Source: Nematopogon swammerdamellus (taxonomy: Eukaryota; Arthropoda; Insecta; Lepidoptera; Adelidae). Taken from it: a stretch of DNA of 64,000 bases. Made by a program: the position numbers and the translations under genes. The stretch is from assembly GCA_946902875.1 (NCBI GenBank), contig OX336351.1:1116001-1180000 (forward strand). Reading direction: 5' to 3'. Under the pieces are notes generated by a model. It made no database searches. It was not told where the DNA came from and saw nothing but the letters and a program-made list of their open reading frames with translations. Positions 9,206 to 19,131 of this stretch are shown here, piece by piece; the first letter of the stretch is position 1; each line of letters opens with the position of its first letter.

Positions 9206-10133
9206 TCAGATGTTTTCGGTACAAGCTTTCTGGTATCGCGGAGACGTACGACCCGCTATCTACTTGAAAATGTACGTCCACCATACCAGCCAACCTTACT
9301 GTTTGAGTCATCGGCCTGCCGTTCAAACACTGAATATTGTAAACTACTAGCTCACCGTCATTGCCGCCAATCCCGACAACACATTCATTCTCAACACAAT
9401 TCAGAGCCTTGCGAGGGCACATTTTCTTCAAATGACCATCCTCCCTGCATAAATTACATTTATAATTTTTGAAACGACAGTTGTTAGACGTGTGATTCTT
9501 ATAACCACAGACATGGCACTTAACACCGGCATTGGTGCCAAGGGCAACTGGTGCAGATCCTGTTATCTTGCAGATGCTCTTCTCCAATACAGTGGCCGAT
9601 TTTGCACCGAAACGCGCACTCTGTATGCCTTGCGCCTTACTCATGGCTTGTGCTAGCGTCAAGGTTTCGATACTCTTCTCGAACAACTTCTCTCGTTCCG
9701 GTCCCGGCAACATGCCGAGCACGAACCTGTCGCGCAGAGTCTCATCCAGTTGTGATGTGAATCCGCAGTGCAGTGCGAGGCCTCTCACTCTCGCCGCCCA
9801 CTCTGCCATTCCCTCCCCGGCCTCCTGTGCGGCCTGGTAGAAGTTCCATCTGTCGGCGAACCCGCAACGCTTCGGTTTGAAATGTTCGTCGAGCAGCGAT
9901 GTCAACCGCACAAAAGTAATGGAGTTGATGCTCTCCGGAAAGGCTAGGTCTCGTACCAGCTTATACGAGTCTTCCGTGAGTGAACTGATCAAGATTGACT
10001 TCCTCTTTTCCGCCGACTTGTCCGACTCTTCATTAATATTGTTGGCCAGGAACCAATGTCGCAGTCTATCCTTATAGACCGGCCACTCCTGACTGCCACA
10101 GTCGAACGAGTCTAACTTTCCAACCACCGACAT
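9198..10133 (-). CDS. gag: Gag polyprotein running into protease active site
   Basis: The most likely start is the ATG at 10133 (MSVVGKLDSF); the frame is also open up to the LTR through the primer-binding site. The protein is about 311 residues: a capsid-like helical region, then two zinc knuckles, CHVCGYKNHTSNNC (206-219) and CNLCREDGHLKKMC (226-239). The aspartic-protease motif VDSGSYVSAI follows at about 291-300. The frame stops TGA at 9198-9200, only 17 residues after the DSG, inside the protease. Downstream protease sequence continues in the pol frame. A direct 8-bp repeat ACATCTGA x2 sits exactly at the break (9198-9213). Gag binds and packages the element RNA. Confidence 0.88.
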   Translation of the reverse strand: MSVVGKLDSFDCGSQEWPVYKDRLRHWFLANNINEESDKSAEKRKSILISSLTEDSYKLVRDLAFPESINSITFVRLTSLLDEHFKPKRCGFADRWNFYQAAQEAGEGMAEWAARVRGLALHCGFTSQLDETLRDRFVLGMLPGPEREKLFEKSIETLTLAQAMSKAQGIQSARFGAKSATVLEKSICKITGSAPVALGTNAGVKCHVCGYKNHTSNNCRFKNYKCNLCREDGHLKKMCPRKALNCVENECVVGIGGNDGELVVYNIQCLNGRPMTQTVRLAGMVDVHFQVDSGSYVSAIPESLYRKHLNI

Positions 10134-10143
10134 TCTAGGTTTT

Positions 10144-10163
10144 ACGGTTCTTCTCGTCGCCAA
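10144..10163 (-). promoter_or_regulatory. Candidate primer-binding site
   Basis: The first bases after the 5' LTR on the element strand read TTGGCGACGAGAAGAACC. A TGG start next to the LTR is expected for pairing with a tRNA 3' CCA. Only about TGGCGACG looks tRNA-like, and I could not assign the tRNA. Confidence 0.55.
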
Positions 10164-10269
10164 TGATAAATATGCGGTTGGTGTTTTCCATCTTTATTCA
10201 CACACAGCAAAACAATCAACAAAACACAATCACGTTCCAGTGCGCGCGCACTCTACGAAATACATATTA
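10164..10269 (-). promoter_or_regulatory. 5' LTR, 106 bp
   Basis: It appears identical to the 3' LTR. It should carry the promoter and polyadenylation signals. On the element strand AATAAAGATGG occurs within it, a possible poly-A signal. GCTCC follows at 10270-10274 as the second copy of the target duplication. Confidence 0.9.
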
Positions 10270-10396
10270 GCTCCCTTGAGGGATCATACCAAGGGAGCCA
10301 AGTGGACGATGGGATAAAAAATTTTTTTGACATTTTAAGTAGCTGAAACATTGAAGATGGATAATGATGGATGAAATTATCGTAATGTTTTCGGTT

Positions 10397-10620
10397 ACTT
10401 CCCTGGATTGCTGGCTATACTGGACTAGAGGAGAACACAACCGAGGCTGATATGCGGCCATCTTACATCCAGTATGTTGGTACCAACCCAGTCGGCTACA
10501 ATTTGAGCCTACCACCTAGTAAGGGGCAAGGGAAGGGACCTACAGTTTTACACCGGTTCCAAACGATGAAGCAGCAGGTGTACGTATGCACGTAATTTTT
10601 TTTCGTCAGAACAACGCTCA
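10397..10620 (-). mobile_element. SINE-B copy, tail-truncated
   Basis: Antisense to the full SINE-B at 32.77 kb. It keeps the body (TGGCTATACTGGACTAGAGG, GGTACCAACCCAGTCGGCTA, AAGGGGCAAGGGAAGGGACC) and part of the head linker (GATGAAGCAGCAGGTGTACG). It lacks the distal tail and the tRNA-like head. Confidence 0.8.
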
Positions 10621-11058
10621 ACAAGTAGTATAGATGCCTCTCCCTCTCTTTTAATTTCTTAGGCATCTATCTGGTAGCTCTCTATTTAACGACGTACTCC
10701 GTCGCTCCTCGCTGTGTGTGCGGGAGAGAGAAAGCATGTGCGGGCAAGTTACGTCAGTCAGTCTTATGGCTAAATCGTGAAATCAACTAAATAAGTTAAT
10801 CTGTAATGGAGCAAGCCAGCGATGCCACTGATAGCAGATGAGATGAGTTATGGCAAGATGGAACATCGAGACGACCGGCCAGTTGTTGGTGAGATGAACG
10901 AACACCACGGAGCATGTGAGTTGGTTAGAAGGAAAAAGGAAAAGTGGTCGGCGTGCCGCAAGTCAGTACCGGTTGACTTACTTCATACTAGGCATGCACG
11001 AGATGGCACGACTCAGTGCAGCGATGTTCAGCCGCAGAGAAATACGTCTGAGTGGGCT
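10621..11058. other. Low-copy DNA sharing a block with 63.8 kb
   Basis: GGAAAAGTGGTCGGCG...GCCGCAAGTCAGTACCGG...TTGACTTACTTC at about 10.93-10.99 kb recurs, diverged, at 63.81-63.86 kb. No gene is seen. Confidence 0.4.
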
Positions 11059-12090
11059 AATTAACCGACTTCCAAAAAAGGAGGAGGTTCTCAATTCGTC
11101 TGTATGTTTTTTTTTTTTTTTATTTTTTTTTTTATTTTTATTTTTTTTTTTTTTTTGTATGTTTGTAACACGATTTCTCCGTCAATTGAGGGCCGATTTA
11201 GAAAATTCTTTTTTTGTTAGTTAGGTCATACTTCCGAGGTGGTCCCATTTCAATTTTATCGAAATTGGTTCAGTGGTTTTCGAAAAATCAGCATAATACT
11301 ATGGTGTGTGGTTACCTTCAGCAAAACTTGTGATGTGGTCGTTTTCGGCAATTTTCAGTTTGATAAATTAGTATGGTGTGTGGTTACCTTCAGCAAAACA
11401 TTTGTGATGTGGACTTATTCAGCAATTTGCAGTCTGACACATATGGCGAATAATTCTGTACCACTTCAATCGATTTCGATTATTCGATTTCGATTATTCT
11501 TTTTTATGTAATATTACTAAAAAGAATGAAATAAAAACTGTTTTAAAAAATATTAAACCGATTTCCAAAAAACAAAAAAAAAAAAACTAAAAAGTATTAA
11601 ATACCTAATATTTTGAAATTTTCTCTGTCCTGTTGAAATACATGAATCGATATACTAGTGATACATATTCGGACCCTTGTTTCATGAATATTCTAAATTT
11701 GAAATTTTTTTATCTTTTTCGACCGGCGTTTAATTTATTATGGTACCTGGCCAGTACCTACTGTACCGAGTACCATCGAGCTGGTTTGATGATGGAGACA
11801 GAAGGTGGCCATAGGAACTCCTAAACTACACATGATAAACCCATCGTGTTTGGGCTCGTTGCATTTGTCTTCACGAGAAATTTACTTTAGACCTAAAAGA
11901 TTCTCAATTCGACGGTATGTTTTCTTTTTTTGGATGTTTGTTACGCGATTACTCCGTCAATTGTGGGCCGATTTTGAAAATTCTTTTTTTTTTTATTTGA
12001 AAGGGGATAACCCTGAGGTTTTTGAAGTGAAAACTTCTTTAGCGGCTCTTGGCACTTTTTTAGGTGGGTAAAAATGTATAACTCACGACA
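11059..12090 (+). mobile_element. Degenerate D-family repeats, nested
   Basis: AACCGACTTCCAAAAAAGGA with GGTTCTCAATTCG, a long T-rich run, and CTCCGTCAATTGAGGGCCGA mark one copy from 11059. A second degenerate start lies near 11549, and another CTCAATTCGACGGTATG...CCGTCAATTGTGGGCCGA block at 11901-11980. The family is common in Lepidoptera and no protein is encoded here. Copy borders are not clear. Confidence 0.55.
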
Positions 12091-12193
12091 TCGCGTCAGC
12101 GTCATTTTTAAAATGAAACCTTAAGTCATTGCGTTAAGGGTTAAGTTAGAGTGGCACGGGATCTGCCGGCACTCCCGGAGTGCAACTGTTAAG

Positions 12194-12387
12194 TAGGGTT
12201 CCGTAACACGTTTATGTCTGTCCATTCTACTAAGTTCTGCAAAATGAATGTAGGGTTCCGTAACATATGCATGTCTATCCGTTCTACTAAATTTTACAAT
12301 TTTCAACCAAGGTCCTCCGACGGTTATTTTATAATAAAAGTAGGCTTCCGTAACACGTTTATGTCTGTCCATTCTACTAAGTTCTGC
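12194..12387 (+). repeat. Three irregular tandem units, 57 and 90 bp apart
   Basis: TAGGGTTCCGTAACA followed by TGTCTRTCCRTTCTACTAA recurs from 12194, 12251 and 12341. The middle unit has an extra stretch of about 33 bases. It directly abuts a SINE-A1 copy. Confidence 0.7.
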
Positions 12388-12733
12388 AACATCACCTACA
12401 ACGTCCGTGATGTCAGCCCATAACACCAGTGCCATGTCAGTGCTTCCCCCTTTGATCGTGCTGACTACACTGAACTGGTCGGAAAACACAAACTATTTAC
12501 ATAGCCGTTTCGACCGACGTTTAATTCAGTGCGGTGGTACCAACCCGGGAAGGTTAAACCCTACCACCAAGTAAAATTACGAGGGAAGGGACTTACAGTT
12601 TTACGAGGAATCCGAACCTTGGTCAGCCTCCAACGGTCAGCGGTCACCCATCTAAGCACTGACCGCACCCAGCGTTGCTTAAAATTCAATAGCGACAGTT
12701 GACTGTCTGCACCACTGAGCTATCGAAGCTGAC
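12388..12733 (-). mobile_element. SINE-A1 copy without poly-A end
   Basis: It runs from AACATCACCTACAACGTCCG in the tail to the complement of the head at GAGCTATCGAAGCTGAC. The body reads AACTGGTCGGAAAAC without interruption, which defines the insertion site of the fold-back at 2551-2736. Confidence 0.82.
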
Positions 12734-12775
12734 GTGGTCCTATTTTAATTGGGTCAAGATCGGATTGGAAAGCGA

Positions 12776-12812
12776 GGCGGAATCGCGAGGCCGAAGGCCG
12801 AGCGATTCCGCC
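12776..12812. repeat. Conserved 37-nt hairpin of D family
   Basis: GGCGGAATCGC pairs with GCGATTCCGCC, and GGCC/GGCC around GAAG extends the stem. The same 37 bases occur in reverse orientation at 59043-59079 in another D-family copy. Confidence 0.75.
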
Positions 12813-12854
12813 GAGTACATTAATAGCAAAAAATTACTAAAAAAAACTGTGAAA

Positions 12855-13230
12855 TAAAAAAAAAGTTTTAAAAAACATAAAACCGACTTCCTAAAAAAAG
12901 TAAAACTAAAAAACTATTTAAAATAAAAATATAAAAACCGCCTTCAAAAATATATGAAATAAAAACCTAAAAAAAAAAACGAACCCTAGAGTTGAAGGCG
13001 GTGCTAAAGCAAGCAAAATGATGCATGAAAGAAAACATGAGCGGATGATAATATCCTTTGTGATTTGTGTAGCCTTTTTAGCACCGCCTTCAACTCTAGG
13101 GTTCGTTTTTTTTTTTAGGTTTTTATTTCATATATTTTTGAAGGCGGTTTTTATATTTTTATTTTAAATAGTTTTTTAGTTTTACTTTTTTTAGGAAGTC
13201 GGTTTTATGTTTTTTAAAACTTTTTTTTTA
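12855..13230. repeat. Perfect 154-bp inverted repeat, 68-bp spacer
   Basis: 12855-13008 reads as the exact reverse complement of 13077-13230, including an 11-base homopolymer run. The arms carry D-family sequence (AACCGACTTCCT, ACCGCCTTCAACTCTAGGG). The spacer 13009-13076 carries ATCCTTTGTGATTTGTGTAG, which precedes the same D sequence at 58885. No coding capacity. Confidence 0.9.
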
Positions 13231-13240
13231 TCTTAGTACG

Positions 13241-14275
13241 GACTAAATTGTCGTAAGTAAAATGGTCTAACGTGAGCCCGTGTGCGACAATTTTGTGTAA
13301 ATTTTTAAGAGCAACTTTTAAGCCAAACCTTATAAAAACATACATAAATTATACAAACATCTTCAGATCTCACACTACTTGTAACTATCAAAGGAATTGA
13401 AAATGTAATTTAGAAATAAAGCACACGATAAAATTTGACAAATTTGTTAATAGGAATTCATTCTTTATCGTACTGACGATAAAGTGAACGGAGCGCAGAC
13501 TGACCTCGCGCGTAAGGGACCCGCTACCGCCGCCTACAGTTTGTGTCCGTCCGCCTCCTAAGATGGCTCAAACTATAGCTTAATTCAATCCCGAGATAAA
13601 AAAAAATCCTTTTCTTGAATAGTGAGCTCAAAAAAAAGTTATTGGGAAATTCTCGATCCAAGTCTGCGAATTTTTTTTGAATTTTTTGACAAATTTTGGA
13701 AAATCTCAAAAAGTTACCGACCGATTTTCACTTTAAATCCCTCCGACAGACGCACATTTTGACATATGACCCATCCGCGTACCTCTCATATCTGCGAAAC
13801 TACAGGCAAATGTCACAATTTCATAAATCGGGGCACTATACTCGATCACGAAAACATAAACATTTTTAACTATGAGTATATAATAAACAAAAATAACATA
13901 AAATAATACATAAAACTTTATTCCACAAAAATAATGTTAGATGATGTTATTTTAACTTTTACCAGGAATAATACACTCAATTCCGAATGCGGCGTATTAA
14001 TAACAGGTCGTGGTGAAGCGTGGCTTGTGAATAAATCAGAAACAAGACATTGGTTTCTTTGGAATATCTCGATTGACGTACTATTTTATTAAAGGACAAT
14101 GCCTTTTTATTATGGCCTTGAAAATAGCTTCTAACCTCAATGAGCATCCATTTAGTGACAGGGTTGCGTGCCCCGTAAATAAAGAAATAATAATCTGATC
14201 AGTTTTGGGTTGTTTTCCTCACTTTGGTTAGTGGGAAAACGCAGAAGTGGATTTTGAAAGTTTTTCTACGTTTTT
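13241..14275. other. Low-copy AT-rich DNA, no gene seen
   Basis: Nothing is repeated elsewhere in the window except short homopolymers. Open frames are short and domain-free. Confidence 0.5.
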
Positions 14276-14424
14276 AACCCCCGACGAAAAAAACGGAGGG
14301 ATGTTATAAGTTTGACGTGTGTGTGTGTGAGTGTGTGTGAGGGTGTGTCTCTCTGTGGCATCGTAGCTCCCAAACGGATGGACCGATTTGGATGCGGTTT
14401 TTTTTATTAGGAAGCTTGTATTAT
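14276..14424 (+). mobile_element. ACCCCCGACG interspersed repeat fragment
   Basis: AACCCCCGACGAAAAAAACG, ATGTTATAAGTTTGACGTG, a GT-rich run and GGCATCGTAGCTCCCAAACG form a layout common in lepidopteran genomes. It resembles the D and K families in plan but not in sequence. Non-coding. Confidence 0.55.
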
Positions 14425-14429
14425 GCTAT

Positions 14430-14934
14430 ATCTCGATTAATTTTACATAAATTTTACAAAAAGTAATAAAAATACACAAAATTAATATAATGTAAATAAA
14501 AACGGTAATTTCCGCCGGCGGCGGGAGGCAGGCCTCCAAGCACACCGGCGGGTGCAGGCCGTGGCTACGGAGCTCTCCGAGACGACACGAGGCAAGCTAC
14601 GAGCGATAGGTGGTGGTACTAGACACGTAGGCCACCACCACCCCCATCTCGGAGAGCTCCGTATCCGCCGGACTGCACGGCGACATCGTCGCGCAGCTCT
14701 TTGAAGTCTTAATCTTCGCGCGCGCGTCGCCTCGTGGTCGCACGCACCACCGGTAGTGGGGGCACTAGACGGGACGTGAAGTCCCGATGACCCCAAGCTG
14801 GCCGATGGTGGACGTCGCCCTCGCCGTAGGTGTTGTGGCTCGGCCGACGTCAACGCTCCATCTTCGCCATCGATGAAATGCACCGGCGGCTTGGAGCTGG
14901 GTGGTAGCCGGCGGCTTGGAGCTGGGTTATTAAA
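14430..14934 (-). pseudogene. GC-rich retroelement fragment with 3' UTR
   Basis: On the minus strand a GC-rich open frame (14883 to 14482) with many R, P and S residues is followed by GGTGCAGGCC-type sequence and an AT-rich 3' part with TTTTTATTACTTTTTGTA. The last 130 bases recur at 23.40-23.52 kb, so this is an interspersed family, probably a LINE 3' portion. An inverted pair ACGGAGCTCTCCGAGA / TCTCGGAGAGCTCCGT lies inside at about 14569 and 14640. No domain was recognised; the coding claim is weak. Confidence 0.45.
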
Positions 14935-15355
14935 ATTAGGATAGACGGAAAAATAGACAGCGGACGGCGGCGGCGTAGGCTTAGTAATAGGCTACAGTAC
15001 GGTAACGGAAACCTTTAAAATTCGTCAAGTGCGAGTTATATTCGCGTACGGAGGGTCCGCAGATCCGCTATACGATACCTGTCAAACAACTGTATTCGTC
15101 TATTTATTTTGTCTTTCTATAATGTAAAATATAAATACCTAATGGCGCCATCTATGATTCAGTAGTGTGAATATGTACTTGTAGATTCTTAGCAAGTTTC
15201 TTGTATGTGACCCTCCTAATTTTTTTTCTTTTTTTTTATTATTTGTTGGCATATCCGCCATAATAACACATATTCTGTGAACATTTCAACCGGCTATATA
15301 TTACGGTTAAAACGATACGGCTAACGGCTTCCGTACTGGGTACGGAAACCTAAAA
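14935..15355 (-). mobile_element. K-family copies, one partial and one full
   Basis: A terminal K piece at 14935-15022 (GGCGGCGTAGGCTTAGTAATAG) is followed by a second copy at 15022-15355, which starts GTCAAGTGCGAGTTATATTCG and ends CCGTACTGGGTACGGAAACC. The two are in the same antisense orientation. About 165 bases of other sequence are embedded between the end and body of the second copy. Confidence 0.6.
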
Positions 15356-15529
15356 ATCACTTCATTGTTTATTGTATAATTTCATCCATAGGTAGCTAAC
15401 CTACGCTTGGACATGTCGAAAACTCCGCCACGTATAATTCTACATGTATTCAAATAATGTTTTCTTCAAATGTATGCGAAAATAAAAATAAAAATTTAGT
15501 AAAGCAAAATATACCTATTTATATAGGTA

Positions 15530-15827
15530 CACAGAGCATGAAATGCGCGCGCCCGCCCCTACTAGAGGCGCCGTGAGCGCGATTTCTCTACAACGGCGTT
15601 GAAGCCTGTGGGCGTGGCCTATGACTTACATATGTGTGTTGTGCGTGTGCATTTGTTTTGTGCGTGTGCCTAACTTGCTCCTCTTTGTGTGTAGTGTCGA
15701 TACTAGGACACACACACACACACATACGAAGCGCTAGCAGCTCAGCGTACGGTTATTGGGTTTCAAATATCATCGCTTAGGGCGCCTCTAGTAGGGGGCG
15801 CGGGCGGTATGTATTTGATGCTCTGTG
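15530..15827. mobile_element. TIR element of 298 bp with TA duplication
   Basis: Left end CACAGAGCATGAAATG...CCTACTAGAGGCGCC faces GGCGCCTCTAGTAGG...ATGCTCTGTG. TA flanks both ends. GC-rich inner TIR segments are near-complementary over about 37 positions. An (AC)n run lies inside at about 15711. A TA duplication suggests a Tc1/mariner-type MITE; no transposase is encoded. Confidence 0.75.
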
Positions 15828-15982
15828 TATAGGTAGGTACTTTCATGTACATAATATCGCCCTATTAATTAATGGATGTTGTAAGCTACTTACAATAATA
15901 TTATTAAAAACATAAAAAAAAGAAAACAACAGAGTATAAGCAAACTAATAACTAAATTAAAATAAAAAGCTCTTTCATAGGG

Positions 15983-16135
15983 ACTGTGACCGCAGTCTCA
16001 AGGACCGAAGCAGCGTTCCCCCGCTGAATGTCCAATATGGCCATGCTTAATATTTTGGGTGAGTAACGCTCTTGGCACGACTGCCCCCGTACGTGTGTGA
16101 CCGTACCAGCTGTTGTTTAATAATTAAACCGAATG
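15983..16135. repeat. M-family fragment
   Basis: CGAAGCAGCGTTCCCCC, AATATGGCCATGCTTAATAT and a CCCCGTACGTG segment match blocks at 50.22-50.35 kb and 57.03-57.12 kb. The latter lies directly before a reverse-transcriptase frame. Function unknown. Confidence 0.5.
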
Positions 16136-16358
16136 GCAAGAAAAATAATCACAAGAATAAGAGATCAATCGCAGAGATCAAGACTCGTCTGCTGGTTCAT
16201 CTGTACCGTTCGAGTAACAAAACAACATTCGCATTCCAACAGACATGACGATCTGAAAGCGCTCGTCTCCTCGACCCTTGGGGCCAAATAAAAACGCGTT
16301 TATTGTATGTACAAAGAAACTGTACACGTAGTAGGGCGAAAAGCGAAAATCGAGTAAG

Positions 16359-16553
16359 TAAAGGCATGGAACGGGCTCCCAGGGAATATCTGTCTCCACT
16401 CCTACAATCCACGGATCTTCAAATTGCGGGTTAACAGTTACCAGCCTCCGAGCCGGACTGGCACCGAAATTGGCGGACTGGCGGTGAAATTGGCTGCGCC
16501 TGAGGCTTCGACCTCGGGCAGAGCCACAAAGGTCGGAAGCAATAAAAAAAAAG
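16359..16553 (+). mobile_element. LINE-T 3' end
   Basis: Same structure as the copy at 3.05 kb: GGAACGGGCTCCCAGGGAAT, CCTCCGAGCCGGACTGGCAC, a short internal duplication of ACTGGC...GAAATTGGC, GGCTGCGCCTGAGGCTTCG and CAATAAAAAAAAA. Confidence 0.68.
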
Positions 16554-16703
16554 TACTTCGAGTAACCGCGAAGGGTTAGGTAACACCTTTTTTTGGAGAA
16601 AAAACTATTTTTTTTTCTTCATAAAACTCCAAAAAAATATAGTACCTACTTTTGGCAAATTGAGGAAAAAGTACACATTGATTTTTAATCGTTATTTATT
16701 TTT

Positions 16704-16866
16704 CTACGTTTAATTGTTAATACTCTTCGCTTTACAAATTGACAATGACAGAAAGTTGACGTTTACTTGATGTGACGTGAAGTGACTACGTTTAATTGTT
16801 AATACTCTTCGCTTTACAAATTGACAATGACAGAAAGTTGACGTTTACTTGACGTGACGTGACGTG
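16704..16866 (+). repeat. 82-bp direct tandem duplication
   Basis: CTACGTTTAATTGTTAATAC starts at 16704 and again at 16786. The two units are nearly identical up to a run of GACGTGACGTGA pentamers. Otherwise unique sequence. Confidence 0.8.
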
Positions 16867-17060
16867 AGTGAAGTGAGCGACTTCGTGGCGACGTGAATGC
16901 GTTTCGTTCTGAAATTCACAGTCACAGTTAATATTTAAAAAAAGCGACAGTTGAATTAGTGATGAAAATAAAGTATTTTTGGTACTATATTATTTTTCTA
17001 TAATACATAATTAATATAGCACAATTGATTAAAATAAAGCACGATACTATATTATAATAC

Positions 17061-17245
17061 TAGCTGTGCCCGCGACTTCGTCCGCGTGGACTTATCACAA
17101 CGCCATCTACCGGGTTCAATTGTATTTTCAAACCATCCCACAATAATGTCATTCGTGATGTCATCCAAATCGGTCCAGCCGTTTAGGCGGCGTTAGGTGA
17201 CAAACACACGTACAGAAGAATTATATTTATATAAGAAGGATAGTA
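17061..17245 (+). mobile_element. G-family variant (GCCCGCGACTTCG)
   Basis: It starts ACTAGCTGTGCCCGCGACTT and includes AAATCGGTCCAGCCGTTTAG, ending in TTATATTTATATAAGAAGGAT. This plan is typical of a widespread lepidopteran repeat thought to derive from LINE 3' ends. Non-coding. Confidence 0.65.
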
Positions 17246-17662
17246 CGGGTGGCAAGCCTACCCCGGACCTATACTTGGGTCGTAAATACCAAACGTTTTA
17301 GGTTCTTCATATTTCAATTAAAGCGACCGCAGTGAGAGAAATTTAAAACATTTTGTCATTCGTAAGTGAAGGAGGGGTCGAAATAATAAATTTCCATTCC
17401 GTTCCGGCATCGCGAGAAAACGCTATTTCTCGATTTTGATTCCCGAAATATTGCTTTTTAGGTTTGTATACGTCGAGCCGAAACGCAAAAAACGAAAATG
17501 TCATCGGCCATCATCAGCGACTATTAGGCCCTTAATTTATCCATATATTATTTCATACGTCATTTCAGTTTCTCGAGTATAGCGTATGCCGCCCTATATC
17601 CACTTTACATAACACTAACTCGCACAGCCTATGTCCATCCTCAAAGTCCATTCTAAAAATGG

Positions 17663-17995
17663 TTTTTTTTTTTTTTTTTTTATTGATGCTGACACGGTTG
17701 GCTTCATCACCTACAACATCCGTGATGTCAGCCCATAACACCGGATGAACTTGGTGCCACGTCAGTGATTCCCTTCGGTCGTGCCGGCTACACTGAACTG
17801 GACGGAAAACACAAACTATTTACATAGCCGTTTCGGCCGACCTTTCATTCAGTGCGGTGGTAGCAATCCGGGCGGGTTGAACCCTACCACCTATTAATAT
17901 AAGAAGAGAGTCATATCCCTTAGTCGCCTTTTACTACATCCACGGGGAGAGATGCAGTGGGGCTATACTTTTTAAGTACCGGCCCCACACGGTAC
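17663..17995 (-). mobile_element. SINE-A2 copy
   Basis: Starts with poly-T. The tail CATCACCTACAACATCCGTG, body GCAATCCGGGCGGGTTGAAC and module TAGTCGCCTTTTACTACATC follow, and it ends GGCCCCACACGGTAC. This variant has no tRNA-like head. Confidence 0.85.
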
Positions 17996-18411
17996 AAGAA
18001 TAAAAAAATCAAAGAATAAAAAAATCGTATATGTATTTCCGTAGATTACCTCCTATATCCAAATTTTACATACAAACTCATAAACTTTATCTCTTTTTAC
18101 CCGACTGCGCGACTCAAAGGAGGGTAATGTTTAATGTTAGTGTCACAACATTTCTACGTCAACACTCACTGTATACGTACAACAGAGATTTGTGTGTGGC
18201 TGTTCAGAAAACTAAGTCGTAAATGTTCAGAGCTGTAATGGCGACAATGTCACTGATGGCCGGAGCAGTCTCACTTCACTAATTACACCATTTAGTTATA
18301 ACTAAGCTGGCGGTTTATTCTGTTGCAATTGCACGAGCACTTTGCCGCGCTCTGTGGATAAGTCTATAAGAAAATCTGCGAACTTTCATTACGTTAGGTA
18401 TTTGGTTAGAT

Positions 18412-18632
18412 CTTTTTTATGGAATCTGGACACTGTTGGCTACATCACCTACAACATCAGTGATGTCAGCCAATAACACCGGGCGAACTAGGTGCCATGT
18501 CAGTGCTTCCCTTCATTTCATGTCGGCTACACTGAACTGGACGGAAAATACGAACTATTTATATAGCCGATTCGACCGACACGTTTCATTCAGTGCGGTG
18601 ATACCAACCCGGGCGGGATAAACCCTACCCTA
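18412..18632 (-). mobile_element. SINE-A 3' fragment
   Basis: Poly-T, CATCACCTACAACATCAGTG, ACTGAACTGGACGGAAAATA and a core end ACCAACCCGGGCGGGATAAA. The 5' part is missing. Confidence 0.78.
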
Positions 18633-18769
18633 CCTACATACTTTCCAAAAATGTTTAATATGTTCGAAAAAAGAAAATTCATCTTCACCATACAGTTTGA
18701 AGTGAGAAAGTATAAACAATTAAGGAGAATTCGATTTATTTTTTTCGTAATTCGCTTTCATTTTGTTCG

Positions 18770-18905
18770 CAAAGGTTGTCTTTGAACAATCTCCCTGTCT
18801 CCCGGCGAGTGTGTTTCCCGAATCCTTTAACCTGGGTGTCTTCAAACGCGGTATTAACGGGCTAGACAGCCTAGCAACAGTCCGCAAATCTGCTGGCATG
18901 GCGCC
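18770..18905 (+). pseudogene. Degenerate LINE reverse-transcriptase C-terminus
   Basis: One frame gives NNLPVS...VCFPNP; after a frame break another gives NLGVFKRGINGLDSLATVRK and SAGMAPH then stop. N-x-L-P...F-P...N-L-x-x-F-K-R-x-I-N is the usual end of a LINE ORF2. No catalytic part remains. Confidence 0.5.
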
Positions 18906-19131
18906 TCACTAAGCGTGGTTTCGCGAGGAGAGGGGTTTTTGGCTCTGTCGACTGTACCATTGGTCCCTCGACACAGGCACCCATGTTGGTTTACATAAAC
19001 AAAAAACAAAAAACAATCGCTCCCTGAAGCGCTGCAGGTATTCACACAATGGTCGTGTGTAGTATACTGTAAGTATAAGTACTTAAACAAATGAACAGCG
19101 AGACAACCGTTCGAATAGTAGACTAAGCGAA

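Larger units (their letters stand above)
5857..10269 (-). mobile_element. Full-length Ty3/gypsy LTR retrotransposon, mag-like
   Basis: The element is 4,413 bp long, on the minus strand, bounded by two 106-bp LTRs that I read as identical and flanked by a 5-bp duplication. Order from its 5' end: LTR, a candidate primer-binding site abutting the LTR, gag with two CCHC knuckles running into a protease active site, then protease end, reverse transcriptase, RNase H and integrase, a polypurine tract and the LTR. There is no envelope frame and no chromodomain. Very short LTRs and the integrase style resemble the mag lineage; this lineage call is an inference. A frame break inside the protease separates the two frames. 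Confidence 0.93.

Noticed and set aside
14482..14883. 133-codon minus-strand host gene
   Set aside because: Its 3' part is an interspersed repeat (23.40 kb); composition is GC-driven. Kept only as a retroelement fragment.
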